Source of the DNA: CAIWHR01 sp963830485
GTDB taxonomy: Bacteria; Pseudomonadota; Gammaproteobacteria; Burkholderiales; Casimicrobiaceae
Assembly (NCBI GenBank): GCA_963830485.1
Contig: CAWHNE010000029.1
Span: 124,001 to 188,000 of the forward strand
DNA length: 64,000 nucleotides
Direction of reading: 5' to 3'
Positions 1-8,901 of this stretch are shown one piece after another. The notes beneath the pieces were generated by a model that saw only the letters and a program-made list of their open reading frames with translations, made no database searches and had not been told where the DNA came from. Numbering within the stretch: position 1 is the first letter of the stretch; each line of letters opens with the position of its first letter. A program made the position numbers and the translations under genes.

Positions 1-1508
1 GCCCGCGTAATCGAGTATCCCGGCACGCTGGGCGTTCCGCCGCCGAAGCTGAAATCGGGGGGAAGGTCGCCGGGCGCCTGCGCCGCGTTGTTCGCGACGA
101 CGACCGAGAGCGCGCCGCCGCCGGCACCGTTGGATACCTTGATGCTGATGGCGCAGGTGCCCCGGTCGACCAGGAGCACCTTCCCCGTCAGTGAGCCGGC
201 CGTAAACGCTGCGCACCCATTGAGATTCCCTGCTGCGCCGTCCCCGTACTGCAGAGGTCCGGACACGAATACCGGAAGTCCGGACCACGGCTGCCACGAT
301 CCGCCGGCGGTCACCGCGCCGGCCGTGATCAGGAAGAGCTCCGCAGAAGGTACCTGCGTCTGGGCGACGCTGATGATGTTGCGGCCGCTCGACGGCGAGC
401 CCACGATGTAGGGACGGTCCGCGGCGTTGCCTGCCGAAGCAACGACGACCACTCCAGCGTCCGAGGCGTTGTTGAGCGCCGCCGTGAGATCGTCCTCGTC
501 CTGGCCGTAGCTCGAGCCAAGCGACAGGTTGATCACGTCGACATGGTCGGAGATGTCGCCGTCCCCGTCGGGATCGAGCGCGAAGTCCACGCCCTGGAGC
601 AGCGCCACGCCGCTGCACGAGGTCGATATCGAGCTGCACACCTTCACCGCGTAGAGCAGCGCGCCCGGCGCGACGCCGACGTGGCCGGAGGTCACGCCGG
701 CGATGATGTCCGCGACGTGCGTGCCATGACCGCCGCCGCACCCGATGGCGCTCGGGCTGCAGTCGATCGGGTCGGGGTCGGGCGCGAGGGGCGGGCTCCC
801 GCTGGCGCCCGTCCACGCCTCGCCGACGAAGTCGTAGCCGCCGACGACCTTGGCGGTCGGGAAATAGAAGTCCAGCGTCGTGTTCCTGGGATCCGCCGTG
901 GTCGTGCCGTACGCGTTCGCATACGCCGCGTCGGTGCCGGCGCCGCCGAAGGCGACGTGCGTGTAGTCGATGCCGCTGTCAAGCACCGCCACGCGAATCC
1001 CGGCACCATTGTTGCCGCTCGCCTGCACCGCGGCGGCTCCGATATACGGCACCGTCTCGCTGAGGTCGAGCTGGTACTGGTTGAGCGGCCGCACGCTCAA
1101 GACGCCGTCCATCTGCTCCAGCTCTCGGGCCTGGCGTGCGTCGACCGAGACGACCAGCCCGTTGAGCGCCTTGGTTACCCGAGCGACTTCCTTGCCGCCG
1201 AGCTGACGCACGCGGTCGGCGACCTTGTCCTGGTCGGCTTTGAGGCCGCGCGCGTGCACCCGCTGCGCGTCCCGGCTCAGTCTGCCGGCATCCTTGTAGG
1301 CTTTCGCCACCGACGGCGCACTCAGCGTGACAACGTAATCGGCCGTACGGCCGGCGACCCCGACGGGCCCGCGAGACGCGGCGAACGGCTGGTCGATGCG
1401 CAGTCCCGACACATTCGGTTGCGCGCCGCCTGCCGCGTCGACGGCCCCCGTTGCTGCCAGCGACACGACCGCCAGCAGGGACGCAATGCTCCCGTGTTCC
1501 TTCCACAT
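1..1508 (-). CDS. Secreted subtilisin-like serine protease (S8 family) with PA insert, 3' end outside window
   Basis: An exported endopeptidase of the subtilisin family. The start is ATG at 1508, preceded by GGGGGA at a good distance, and the first 25 residues form a signal peptide. An inhibitor-I9-like propeptide follows (about residues 40-140). The catalytic Asp is in AVLDSGID (D177) and the catalytic His in GGGHGTHVAD (H261); NLSLGSSYG and VVVASAGNAA are the usual strands before the substrate pocket. After about residue 370 a protease-associated (PA) domain is inserted, recognisable from LVDRGTCAISIKV and VVVANN. The catalytic Ser and C-terminus lie beyond base 1. The domain order resembles Vpr/C5a-peptidase-type enzymes. 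No stop interrupts the frame to the window edge. It is divergent from the binding-protein gene at 1693. Confidence 0.88.
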   Translation of the reverse strand, partial: MWKEHGSIASLLAVVSLAATGAVDAAGGAQPNVSGLRIDQPFAASRGPVGVAGRTADYVVTLSAPSVAKAYKDAGRLSRDAQRVHARGLKADQDKVADRVRQLGGKEVARVTKALNGLVVSVDARQARELEQMDGVLSVRPLNQYQLDLSETVPYIGAAAVQASGNNGAGIRVAVLDSGIDYTHVAFGGAGTDAAYANAYGTTTADPRNTTLDFYFPTAKVVGGYDFVGEAWTGASGSPPLAPDPDPIDCSPSAIGCGGGHGTHVADIIAGVTSGHVGVAPGALLYAVKVCSSISTSCSGVALLQGVDFALDPDGDGDISDHVDVINLSLGSSYGQDEDDLTAALNNASDAGVVVVASAGNAADRPYIVGSPSSGRNIISVAQTQVPSAELFLITAGAVTAGGSWQPWSGLPVFVSGPLQYGDGAAGNLNGCAAFTAGSLTGKVLLVDRGTCAISIKVSNGAGGGALSVVVANNAAQAPGDLPPDFSFGGGTPSVPGYSITR

Positions 1509-1692
1509 AATGTATTCCCCCAGTAAATGGACTTACTTGCCGCCGAGGCGGAAGCCGGGGAGTCTACGCCGTCGACGTGCCGTGTCAATTTGCGGTCGCA
1601 GCAAACGCGATTTTCCTTGCAGTCCCGCAGGTTGCGCTATCCTTTCCGTGCTCGCGGGGTCCGTCCCGCCCGCCGCCTGCCTCGGAGTAAGC

Positions 1693-3297
1693 GTGTCGCC
1701 CGCCCGTGCGCTCCATCGACTTGTCGAACGCGGATGCGTGCTTGCACTGGGCGCGGCTTGGGCCTTGGCCGCGGGGGCGGCGAACCTGACGATCGGGCTC
1801 GGCGCCGACGTGACCGCGCTCGATCCGCACTATCACAACGTCACGCCCAACAACAACGTCGCGGCGCACCTCTTCGGCTACCTCGTCCAGCGCAACGAGA
1901 AGTCGCAGCTCGAGCCCGCGCTCGCAACCGAGTGGAAGACGGTGGACCCGCTGACGTGGGAATTCAAGCTCCGGCGTGGCGTCAAGTTCCACGACGGCAG
2001 CGATTTCACCGCGGCCGACGTCGTCGCGTCGGTCGAGCGCGTGCCGACGGTGCCGAACAGCCCGTCGCCGTTCACGGCGTTCACGAAGCAGATCAAGGAG
2101 ATCGTCGTCGTCGACCCCCACACGATCCGGTTCAAGACGGCGACGCCGTATCCGCTCATGCCGTCGGACATGACGCAGGTCGTGATGATCTCGAAGGCCG
2201 CGGCGAAGGCGACGACGGAGGACTTCAACAGCGGCAAGGCGGCGATTGGCACGGGGCCGTACAAGCTCGTGCGCTACGCGAAGGGCGACCGTATCGAGCT
2301 CGCCCGCAACGACGCGTACTGGGGCGGCCCGACCCCGTGGGAGACGGTCACGCTGCGGATCCTGCCGCAGGACGCCTCGCGCGTCGCGGCGTTGCTCTCC
2401 GGCGACGTGCAGGCGATCGAGAACGTGCCGCCGACCGACGTCGCGCAGCTGCGGAAGGAAAGGAAGCTGATGGTCTACCGCATCGTCGCCGACCGCCTGA
2501 TCTATCTCCACATGGACAGCGACCGCGACGTCTCGCCGTTCGTTACCGACCGCGCGGGCAAGCCGCTTGCGAAGAACCCGCTCAAGGATTCGCGCGTGCG
2601 GAAGGCGATCTCCAAGGCGATCAACCGGCCCGCGATCGTCGAGAAGGTGATGGAGGGCGAGGCGGTTCCCTCCGGGCAGCTCGTCGCCGACTTCCTGTTC
2701 GGCGCGACGAAGAACCTGAAGGTCGAGCCGTACGACCCGGAGGGCGCGAAGAAGCTCCTGGCCGAGGCCGGGTACCCGGACGGGTTCGGACTCACGATCC
2801 ACGCGCCGAACAACCGCTACGTGAACGACGCGAAGATCGCGCAGACGGTCGCGCAGATGCTCTCGCGCGTCGGGATCGACACGAAGGTCGTCGCGATGCC
2901 GTCGTCGACGTTCTTCACGCAGGCGACTGATCTCAAGTTCAGCTTCATGCTGGTGGGCTGGAGCACCGGCACGGGCGAGGCGTCGTCGTCGCTGAAGGCG
3001 CTGCTCATGACCTGGAACCGCGACAAGGGCTACGGCACCGCCAACCGTGGCCGCTACTCGAATGCGAAGGTCGACGCGCTGACCGAGGACGCGCTGCAAA
3101 CGGTCGACGACGCGAAGCGCGAGGCGTACCTGCAGCGAGCGACCGAGATCGCAATCAACGACACCGGCGTCGTGCCGCTGCATTTCCAGGTGAACCTCTG
3201 GGCGACGCGCGACGGCATCGGCTACGTGCCGCGCGTCGACGAGTACACGCTCGCGTGGAAATTCGTGCCAAGCCATGCCGCGAACAAGAACAAATAG
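1693..3297 (+). CDS. ABC transporter periplasmic substrate-binding protein, family 5 (peptide/opine type)
   Basis: A periplasmic solute-binding lipoprotein-like subunit of the DppA/OppA family (SBP_bac_5), 534 residues, the usual family length. I chose GTG at 1693 because it follows GGAG at a proper spacing and gives a signal peptide (LALGAAWALAAGAA); the frame is open further upstream but that stretch is unlike protein. Family marks are DVTALDPHYHN near the mature N-terminus, LRRGVKFHDGSDFTAADVV around residue 95, and IGTGPYKLVRY around residue 185. No permease or ATPase genes of the transporter are nearby, so the partner is encoded elsewhere. It precedes an aldehyde dehydrogenase by 37 bases and probably shares its transcript; the substrate is unknown. 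Confidence 0.88.
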   Translation: MSPARALHRLVERGCVLALGAAWALAAGAANLTIGLGADVTALDPHYHNVTPNNNVAAHLFGYLVQRNEKSQLEPALATEWKTVDPLTWEFKLRRGVKFHDGSDFTAADVVASVERVPTVPNSPSPFTAFTKQIKEIVVVDPHTIRFKTATPYPLMPSDMTQVVMISKAAAKATTEDFNSGKAAIGTGPYKLVRYAKGDRIELARNDAYWGGPTPWETVTLRILPQDASRVAALLSGDVQAIENVPPTDVAQLRKERKLMVYRIVADRLIYLHMDSDRDVSPFVTDRAGKPLAKNPLKDSRVRKAISKAINRPAIVEKVMEGEAVPSGQLVADFLFGATKNLKVEPYDPEGAKKLLAEAGYPDGFGLTIHAPNNRYVNDAKIAQTVAQMLSRVGIDTKVVAMPSSTFFTQATDLKFSFMLVGWSTGTGEASSSLKALLMTWNRDKGYGTANRGRYSNAKVDALTEDALQTVDDAKREAYLQRATEIAINDTGVVPLHFQVNLWATRDGIGYVPRVDEYTLAWKFVPSHAANKNK

Positions 3298-3334
3298 CGG
3301 GCGCGGCGAAGCTTCGCGCCCGCGTATCCACGAG

Positions 3335-4783
3335 ATGTTTTCCTCCACGCCACCCGAGCATTTCATTGCGAACCGCTGGGTCGCGCCCGCGACCGGCGCG
3401 ACGCTGCCGATGATCGATCCGTCGGACGGGCAGCCGTTCGCGGCGATCGCCTACGGCACGGCCGAGGACGTCGACGCCGCGGTCCGCGCCGCGCGTCATG
3501 CGTACGAGGGGCTCTGGGGCCGGCTCGCGCCGGCCGAAAAAGGCCGGCTGCTCGCGCGCCTGTCCCGCGCCATCCTCGATCACTCGGACGAGCTCGCGCT
3601 GCTCGAGGCGCGCGACTGCGGCAAACCGCTCGCGCAGGCGAAGAACGACGTCGCCGCGTGCGCCCGCTACTTCGAGTTCTACGGCGGCGCCTGCGACAAG
3701 CTCCACGGCGAGACGATTCCGTATCCGGCGAGCTACACGGTGCTCACGCTGCGCGAGCCGCACGGCGTGACGGGCCACATCATCCCGTGGAACTACCCGC
3801 TGCAGATCTTCGGCCGCTCGGTGGGCGGCGCGCTCGCCGCCGGCAACGCGTGCGTCGTGAAGCCGGCCGAAGACGCATGCCTGTCGCTCTTGCGCGTCGC
3901 GGAGCTCGCCGCGGGGATCGGCCTCCCGGAGGGCGCGCTCAACCTCGTCACGGGGCTCGGCCGCGAAGCGGGTGCGGCGCTCGCGGCGCACGACGGCGTC
4001 GATCACCTGTCGTTCACCGGGTCGCCGGCGACAGGCGCGTTCGTCGCAGGCGAGGCGGCGAAGCGGCATTGTCCCGTGACGCTCGAGCTCGGCGGGAAGG
4101 GCGCGCAGATCGTGTTCTCCGACGCGGATCTCGATGCCGCGCTGCCCGTCATCGTCAACGCGATCGTCCAGAACGCCGGGCAGACGTGCTCGGCGGGCAG
4201 CCGCCTCGTCGTCGAGCGCTCGCGTTACGAGGAGGTGTTGGAAAAACTCGGCGAGCGCTTCGCGGCGCTCAAGGTGGGCCCGGCGCTTGCCGACCTCGAT
4301 TGCGGACCGCTGATCCGCGCGGGCCAGCTCGAACGCGTGCGCGGATTCCTCGCCGAAGCCGAGCGCGACGGCCATCCGACAGTCGCGGCTGGAGCGATCG
4401 TGCGCGACGCGCCGGCCGGGGGCTACTACGTCGAGCCGCGACTGATCCGCGACGTGCCGTCCTCGAGCCGGCTCGCGTGCGACGAGGTTTTCGGTCCCGT
4501 GCTCGCCGCGATGCCCTTCGACGACGAGGCCGACGCGGCGCGCATCGCGAACGCCACCGGATTCGGGCTCGTGTCGGGCGTCTGGACGCGCGACGGCGGC
4601 CGGCAGCTGCGTATGGCGCGCGCGATCCGCAGCGGCCAGGTGTTCGTCAACAGCTACGGCGCGGGCGGCGGCGTCGAGCTGCCATTCGGCGGCGTCAAGC
4701 ACTCGGGGCACGGGCGCGAGAAGGGATTCGAGGCGCTCTATGGCTTCACCGTGCTCAAGACCGTGGTGCTGCAGCACGGATGA
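3335..4783 (+). CDS. NAD(P)-dependent aldehyde dehydrogenase
   Basis: Oxidises an aldehyde to the acid using NAD(P)+, cytosolic. At 482 residues it is the full family length. The Rossmann segment contains IIPWNYPLQIFGRSVGGALA and FTGSPATGAFVAGEAA; the general base Glu sits in TLELGGKGAQIVF and the nucleophilic Cys in QNAGQTCSAGSR. The C-terminal ELPFGGVKHSGHGREKG is typical of the betaine-aldehyde/gamma-aminobutyraldehyde branch, but the substrate cannot be fixed from sequence. I used ATG 3335 (MFSSTPPEHFIANRW), where family similarity begins; an in-frame ATG at 3275 would overlap the upstream gene. Its neighbours, two binding proteins, a DUF2652 protein and an SDR, suggest uptake and oxidation of one organic compound. 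Confidence 0.9.
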   Translation: MFSSTPPEHFIANRWVAPATGATLPMIDPSDGQPFAAIAYGTAEDVDAAVRAARHAYEGLWGRLAPAEKGRLLARLSRAILDHSDELALLEARDCGKPLAQAKNDVAACARYFEFYGGACDKLHGETIPYPASYTVLTLREPHGVTGHIIPWNYPLQIFGRSVGGALAAGNACVVKPAEDACLSLLRVAELAAGIGLPEGALNLVTGLGREAGAALAAHDGVDHLSFTGSPATGAFVAGEAAKRHCPVTLELGGKGAQIVFSDADLDAALPVIVNAIVQNAGQTCSAGSRLVVERSRYEEVLEKLGERFAALKVGPALADLDCGPLIRAGQLERVRGFLAEAERDGHPTVAAGAIVRDAPAGGYYVEPRLIRDVPSSSRLACDEVFGPVLAAMPFDDEADAARIANATGFGLVSGVWTRDGGRQLRMARAIRSGQVFVNSYGAGGGVELPFGGVKHSGHGREKGFEALYGFTVLKTVVLQHG

Positions 4784-4859
4784 GTAGCGCGAACTCCGTG
4801 CATCCGTTCCCGCTTGCGCCACGTATGAGCGGATTCCCGCATCGAAGCCGCCGTTCGCA

Positions 4860-5618
4860 ATGGCCATCCAACCGACCTTTCTCCTGATCGCTGACATCGG
4901 CGGCTACACGCGGTTCATGAAGTTCCACCGCGCGAGCCTCGCGCACGCGCAGGAGATCGTCGCGCAGCTTCTCGAGGCCGTGATCGATGCGACGCGTGAT
5001 CACCTGAAGCTCGCGAAGCTCGAGGGCGACGCTGCGTTCTTCTATTTCACATGGCCCGCGGGCGCCGAGCCGAGTCTCGAGTTCGTCGCCGAGCAGGCGG
5101 CCACGATCTACCGGGCGTTCCACGCGCGTGCCTCCGACCTCAAGATCAACACGATGTGCATCTGCGACGGCTGCCAGCAGGCGGGCAACCTCAAGATCAA
5201 GCTCGTCGGTCACCTGGGCGAAGCGGCGGTGCAGAAAGTCAAGCACCTGACCGAGCTCGCCGGCGTCGACGTGATCCTCGTCCACCGGCTGCTCAAGAAC
5301 GACGTGCCGGTGACGGAGTACATGCTGATGACCGAGCCCGTGCACCGCCGCGTCGACCGCTCGCTGCGCGAGCGCGCGCAGGCGCACGCACTCGAGCTCG
5401 CGGACCTCGGGCCGACGGACACGTTCTACGTCGACCTCGAGCGGTACGTCGGCGAAGTGCCGCCCGCGCCGAAGATCTCGTTCGCCGCGAAGCTCCTGCG
5501 GCACTGGCGGCTCAGCGTGCGCTCGTTCCCGGCTCTGGTCGGCCTCGTCGAGGCGTGCGCGGGATTCCGCAACATCGACCGCACGAAGCCGTCCGTCGCT
5601 GGTGAGGGAGCGCCGTGA
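4860..5618 (+). CDS. DUF2652 domain protein (adenylate-cyclase-like fold)
   Basis: A 252-residue cytosolic protein of the DUF2652 family. The N-terminus FLLIADIGGYTRFMKFHR has the look of class III nucleotide cyclase domains (an Asp followed by GxY/F-T), and LAKLEGDAAFFYF is the second conserved piece. I cannot see the full set of metal- and base-binding residues of an active cyclase, so enzymatic activity is uncertain. A run of Cys residues (MCICDGCQQAGNLKIK, about residue 100) could bind a metal. It lies between an aldehyde dehydrogenase and an SDR, all on the plus strand. The role in that cluster is unknown. Confidence 0.75.
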   Translation: MAIQPTFLLIADIGGYTRFMKFHRASLAHAQEIVAQLLEAVIDATRDHLKLAKLEGDAAFFYFTWPAGAEPSLEFVAEQAATIYRAFHARASDLKINTMCICDGCQQAGNLKIKLVGHLGEAAVQKVKHLTELAGVDVILVHRLLKNDVPVTEYMLMTEPVHRRVDRSLRERAQAHALELADLGPTDTFYVDLERYVGEVPPAPKISFAAKLLRHWRLSVRSFPALVGLVEACAGFRNIDRTKPSVAGEGAP

Positions 5619-5712
5619 GCGGCGCACGGCCGCCCGAGAGCGCTCGCCCCCTCTTCGGGAGGGGGGAGGAGGCGCTGCCCACGCCGTGGGCAAGCCTGGG
5701 GGAGGTTGCCCA

Positions 5713-6469
5713 ATGAGACTCCAAGGAAAGATCGCGATCGTCACCGGCGCGGGCTCGGGGTTTCGGCGAAGGCATCGCGAAGCGCTTCGCCGCCGAGGGC
5801 GCGAAGGTCGTCGTCAACGACATCGCCGTCGCAAACGGCGAGCGCGTCGCGCGCGAGATCGTCGCCGCTGGCGGCAGCGCCCGCTTCTGCGCGGGCGACG
5901 TCTCGAAGGACGCGGACGTCGGACGGCTGGTCGCCGCCGCGCTCGACGCGTTCGGCGACCTCGACGTCGTCGTGAACAACGCCGGGACGACGCACCGCAA
6001 CCAGTGGCTGCTCGACGTGACGGAAGACGAGTTCGACCGGATCTACCGCGTCAACGTGAAGAGCCTCTACCTCACTGCGAAGCACGCGGTCCCGCACTTC
6101 CGGAAGAAGCGGAGCGGCGTGTTCGTCACGATCGCGTCGACGGCCGGCGTGCGGCCGCGGCCGGGCCTCACCTGGTACAACGGCAGCAAGGGCGCGGCGA
6201 TCGTCACGTCGCGCTCGATGGCGGCCGAGCTCGCGCCCGACAACATCCGCGTCAACGTGATCAACCCGGTCGCGGGGGAAACCGCGATGCTCGCCGATTT
6301 CATGGGCGCCGACACGCCCGAGATGCGCGCGAAGTTCGTCGCGACGATTCCGCTCGGCCGGCTGTCGCTGCCGTCGGACATCGCGACGGCGGCGGTGTTC
6401 TTCGCCTCCGACGAGGCGGCGTTCATCACCGGCGCCTGCTTGGAGGTCGACGGCGGAAGGTGCGTCTGA
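5713..6469 (+). pseudogene. Short-chain dehydrogenase/reductase (3-oxoacyl-ACP reductase-like), one frameshift
   Basis: An NAD(P)-dependent SDR of about 251 residues. The start ATG 5713 follows a strong GGGGGAGG. The Gly-rich cofactor loop TGAGSG is followed by an extra T in TTT at 5761-5763; removing it restores FGEGIAKRFAAEGAKVVVND and an unbroken SDR to the stop. Further marks are NNAGTTHRN, the Ser of ASTAG, and the catalytic YNGSKGA. The last residues, EVDGGRCV, are normal for the family. The stop overlaps the next start as TGATG, so the binding protein at 6469 is translationally coupled. The isolated single-base insertion in a well-conserved gene may be a consensus error rather than a real lesion. 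Confidence 0.85.
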
Positions 6470-8271
6470 TGTCGAGGCGAGCGCAGGCACTGGCGATCCT
6501 GGCGCTGTGGGCGGCCGCGGCGACGGGCGTCGCGGCCGACTGGGCCGATCCTGCCAAGACGCTTCGGACGGCCTTCGAGATCGACGTGACGGGCTTCGAT
6601 CCCGCCGCCACGCAGGACCTGTATTCCAACACGATCGAGAATCGCATCTTCGACGCGCTCTACGACTGGGACTACCTGGCGCGTCCGTACCGGTACGTCC
6701 CGAGCATTGCGGCGGCGATGCCGGAATACTCCTCCGACGGCAGGACCTGGACGATCCGGCTCAAGCCCGGCGTCTACTTTGCCGACGACTCCGCGTTCCT
6801 CGGAAAGAAGCGCGAAGTCATGGCGGCCGACGTCGTGTACAGCTGGAAACGGTTGCTGGATCCACGGGTGCGCTCTCCGAACGCGGACATCCTCCGAGGG
6901 AAGCTGGTCGGGCTCGACGCCGTCGCCGAGAAGGCGAAGTCTGGCGGGCGCTTCGACCACGACGCGGACGTCGAAGGCCTGCGCGCGATCGACCGCTATG
7001 TGCTGCAGCTGAAGCTCGTGGAGCCAGACTACACGCTGCTCTACTACCTCAATTCCAACGCGATGCGCGTCGTCGCGCGCGAAGTCGTCGAGAAGTACGG
7101 CGACGAGTCCGGCCGCGTCATGGACCATCCGGTGGGCAGCAACGCGTATCGGCTGAAGTCATGGTCGCGCGGACACAAGGTCGTGCTCGACGCCAATCCG
7201 AATTTTCGCGACGTCCGCTTCCCCGATCCGCCGGCGGGCGCCGACGCCGCTACCAGGGCGGTCGCAGCGGCGATGAAGGGCAAGCGGCTCCCGCAGATCG
7301 GCACGGTGGAAGTCACGATCGTCGAGGAGGCGAGCCCCCGGCTCCTGCTGTTCGATCGGGGCGAGCTCGACATCGTCAACGTCCCGCGCGAGCTCGCGCC
7401 GCGCGTCGTCGATGCAGCGGGCCGTCTGCTTCCCGAATACGCCAAGCGCGGAGTCGACATCCAGCGCGCCACCGAGCTCTCACTCGCGTACACGTTCTTC
7501 AACCTGGAGGATCCGGTCGTCGGCGGCTATTCGCCGGAAAAAGTGGCGTTGCGGCGCGCGATCTGCAGTGCCTACAACATCGACGAGGAGATCCGGATCA
7601 TCCGACAGGGACAGGCCATGCCCGCGACGCAGCCGATTCCGCCCGACGTCGCGGGTCACGTCCAGGGCTACAGCGGATTCGCGCGTTACGATCCGGCGGT
7701 GGCCCGGGCGCTGCTCGACAGGTACGGGTATCGCGATCGCGACGGCGACGGGGTTCGTGAAGCCCCGGACGGGCGCCCGCTCGTGCTGCGGTTCGCGTCG
7801 GAGCCGGACCAGACCTCGCGCCAGTACGACGAGCTCTGGCAGCGGAGCCTCGCCGCGGTCGGGCTCAAGGTCGAGTTCCGGAAGGAGAAGTGGCCGGACT
7901 TGTCCAAGGCCGCCCGCGCGGGACAACTGCAGGCCTGGGACATCGGCTGGACCGGCGACATCGCGGACGAGTTCATGCGGCAGTTCTTCGGCCCGGGCTC
8001 GGGCGAGGCCAATCTCTCGCGCTTCCGCAACGCCGACTTCGACGCCCTGTTCGTGAGGAGCCGGCGCGTGCCGGAAGGTCCCGAGCGCACACAACTCTAC
8101 GCCAAGATGACGGACATCGTCGCCGCGTACGCGCCGTGGTGCCCGCATGCGTTTCGGATCAGTACTACGGTGGCGGCGCCGTGGGTGCAGGGTTACAGGA
8201 AGAACGTGCACTACTACTTTCCGCCGTGGCAATACCTCGACATCGACCGCGCCCGGCAACGGCAGATGTAG
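6469..8271 (+). CDS. ABC transporter periplasmic substrate-binding protein, family 5, second copy
   Basis: A second family 5 binding protein, 600 residues, longer than the one at 1693 and not closely similar to it. The signal peptide is MSRRAQALAILALWAAAATGVAA cut before DWADPAKT. Recognisable elements are FEIDVTGFDPAATQDLYSN, IRLKPGVYFADDSAF, VMAADVVYSWKRLLDP and PVGSNAYRLKSW. An insert rich in Arg, Asp and Gly (RDRDGDGVREAPDGRPL) is typical of the large heme/peptide-binding subgroup. The start ATG overlaps the SDR stop by one base, so the two are coupled. As with the first copy, no permease or ATPase subunits are adjacent. Confidence 0.87.
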   Translation: MSRRAQALAILALWAAAATGVAADWADPAKTLRTAFEIDVTGFDPAATQDLYSNTIENRIFDALYDWDYLARPYRYVPSIAAAMPEYSSDGRTWTIRLKPGVYFADDSAFLGKKREVMAADVVYSWKRLLDPRVRSPNADILRGKLVGLDAVAEKAKSGGRFDHDADVEGLRAIDRYVLQLKLVEPDYTLLYYLNSNAMRVVAREVVEKYGDESGRVMDHPVGSNAYRLKSWSRGHKVVLDANPNFRDVRFPDPPAGADAATRAVAAAMKGKRLPQIGTVEVTIVEEASPRLLLFDRGELDIVNVPRELAPRVVDAAGRLLPEYAKRGVDIQRATELSLAYTFFNLEDPVVGGYSPEKVALRRAICSAYNIDEEIRIIRQGQAMPATQPIPPDVAGHVQGYSGFARYDPAVARALLDRYGYRDRDGDGVREAPDGRPLVLRFASEPDQTSRQYDELWQRSLAAVGLKVEFRKEKWPDLSKAARAGQLQAWDIGWTGDIADEFMRQFFGPGSGEANLSRFRNADFDALFVRSRRVPEGPERTQLYAKMTDIVAAYAPWCPHAFRISTTVAAPWVQGYRKNVHYYFPPWQYLDIDRARQRQM

Positions 8272-8273
8272 CG

Positions 8274-8846
8274 TCAAGTGCCGGCGGCGGAAACCGTCAC
8301 GGGCTCCGGCAGCGCAATGTCGGCGACAAGACCGTAGCCGTCGCGGCGCCAGCGCGCCCACGGCGCAAGCCCGCGCAGCAGTCCGATGACCGGGGCATTG
8401 TCGGGGAGGACGGCTGCCTGCAGGTGACGGATGCCGCGCGCAATCGCGGCCTCGACAAGTTGAGCGACCAGCGCCTTGCCGATGCCGCGCCCCTGCATCG
8501 CGTCGACGACGGTAATCGCGATCTCGGCGGTCTCCGCGTCGGGCGCCGTGCGCGCGAAGCGGGCGAGGGCGACGCCTTCGAGCGAGCCGTCGGCTACGCG
8601 CGTGCAGGCGCCGAGCGCATACTGATTCCAGCCGTCCAACGTGGTGAGCCGGTGGAGCTCGAGCTCCGAGAGCTCGCGCCGCGGCGCGTGAAAGCGCCGC
8701 CGGATCGACTCGGGCGAGAGCCGCGCCATCGCCGCCGCCAGGAGCGGCTTCGAGGCGGGCGTGATTGGGCGAACCGCCAGGCGCCGGCCATCAGCGAGGA
8801 TCAGGGCGCCGGGAACCTGAATCACGGGCGTGCCAACGTGGGGCAT
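8274..8846 (-). CDS. GNAT family N-acetyltransferase
   Basis: An acetyl-CoA-dependent N-acyltransferase of 190 residues. The acetyl-CoA-binding motif is MQGRGIGKALVAQLVEAA (about residue 118), preceded by the beta-4 strand AEIAITVVD. The N-terminal part, LRPITPASKPLLAAAMARLSPESIRRRFHAPRREL in pieces, resembles the acetyltransferase domain found in protein lysine acetyltransferases such as Pat. ATG 8846 is preceded by AGGAGG. It is divergent from a TetR regulator, and the 55 bases between them hold a perfect palindrome, so it is a likely target of that regulator. Substrate unknown. Confidence 0.85.
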   Translation of the reverse strand: MPHVGTPVIQVPGALILADGRRLAVRPITPASKPLLAAAMARLSPESIRRRFHAPRRELSELELHRLTTLDGWNQYALGACTRVADGSLEGVALARFARTAPDAETAEIAITVVDAMQGRGIGKALVAQLVEAAIARGIRHLQAAVLPDNAPVIGLLRGLAPWARWRRDGYGLVADIALPEPVTVSAAGT

Positions 8847-8880
8847 CTTGACCTCCTGTTCGTCCTTGAAGTAGTATTAC

Positions 8881-8898
8881 ATATATAATATTATATAT
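8881..8898. promoter_or_regulatory. AT-only 18-bp palindrome in the GNAT/TetR intergenic region, candidate TetR operator
   Basis: ATATATAATATTATATAT reads the same on both strands, centred between 8889 and 8890. It ends three bases before the tetR-like start codon at 8902 and lies about 35 bases from the GNAT start at 8846. Such a pure A/T block is very unusual in this GC-rich window. Position and symmetry fit an autoregulatory TetR operator, and it could also supply -10-like elements for both directions. This is inference from sequence only. Confidence 0.55.
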
Positions 8899-8901
8899 AT
8901 C

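Noticed and set aside
1585..3366. A long minus-strand frame opposite the first binding protein, and similar frames opposite most GC-rich genes
   Set aside because: Arg/Asp-rich composition without any family match; typical antisense shadow in GC-rich DNA.
5602..8271. An 889-residue open frame joining the start of the SDR with the second binding protein
   Set aside because: The middle is Arg-rich out-of-frame SDR sequence; one extra T at 5761-5763 creates the apparent fusion.
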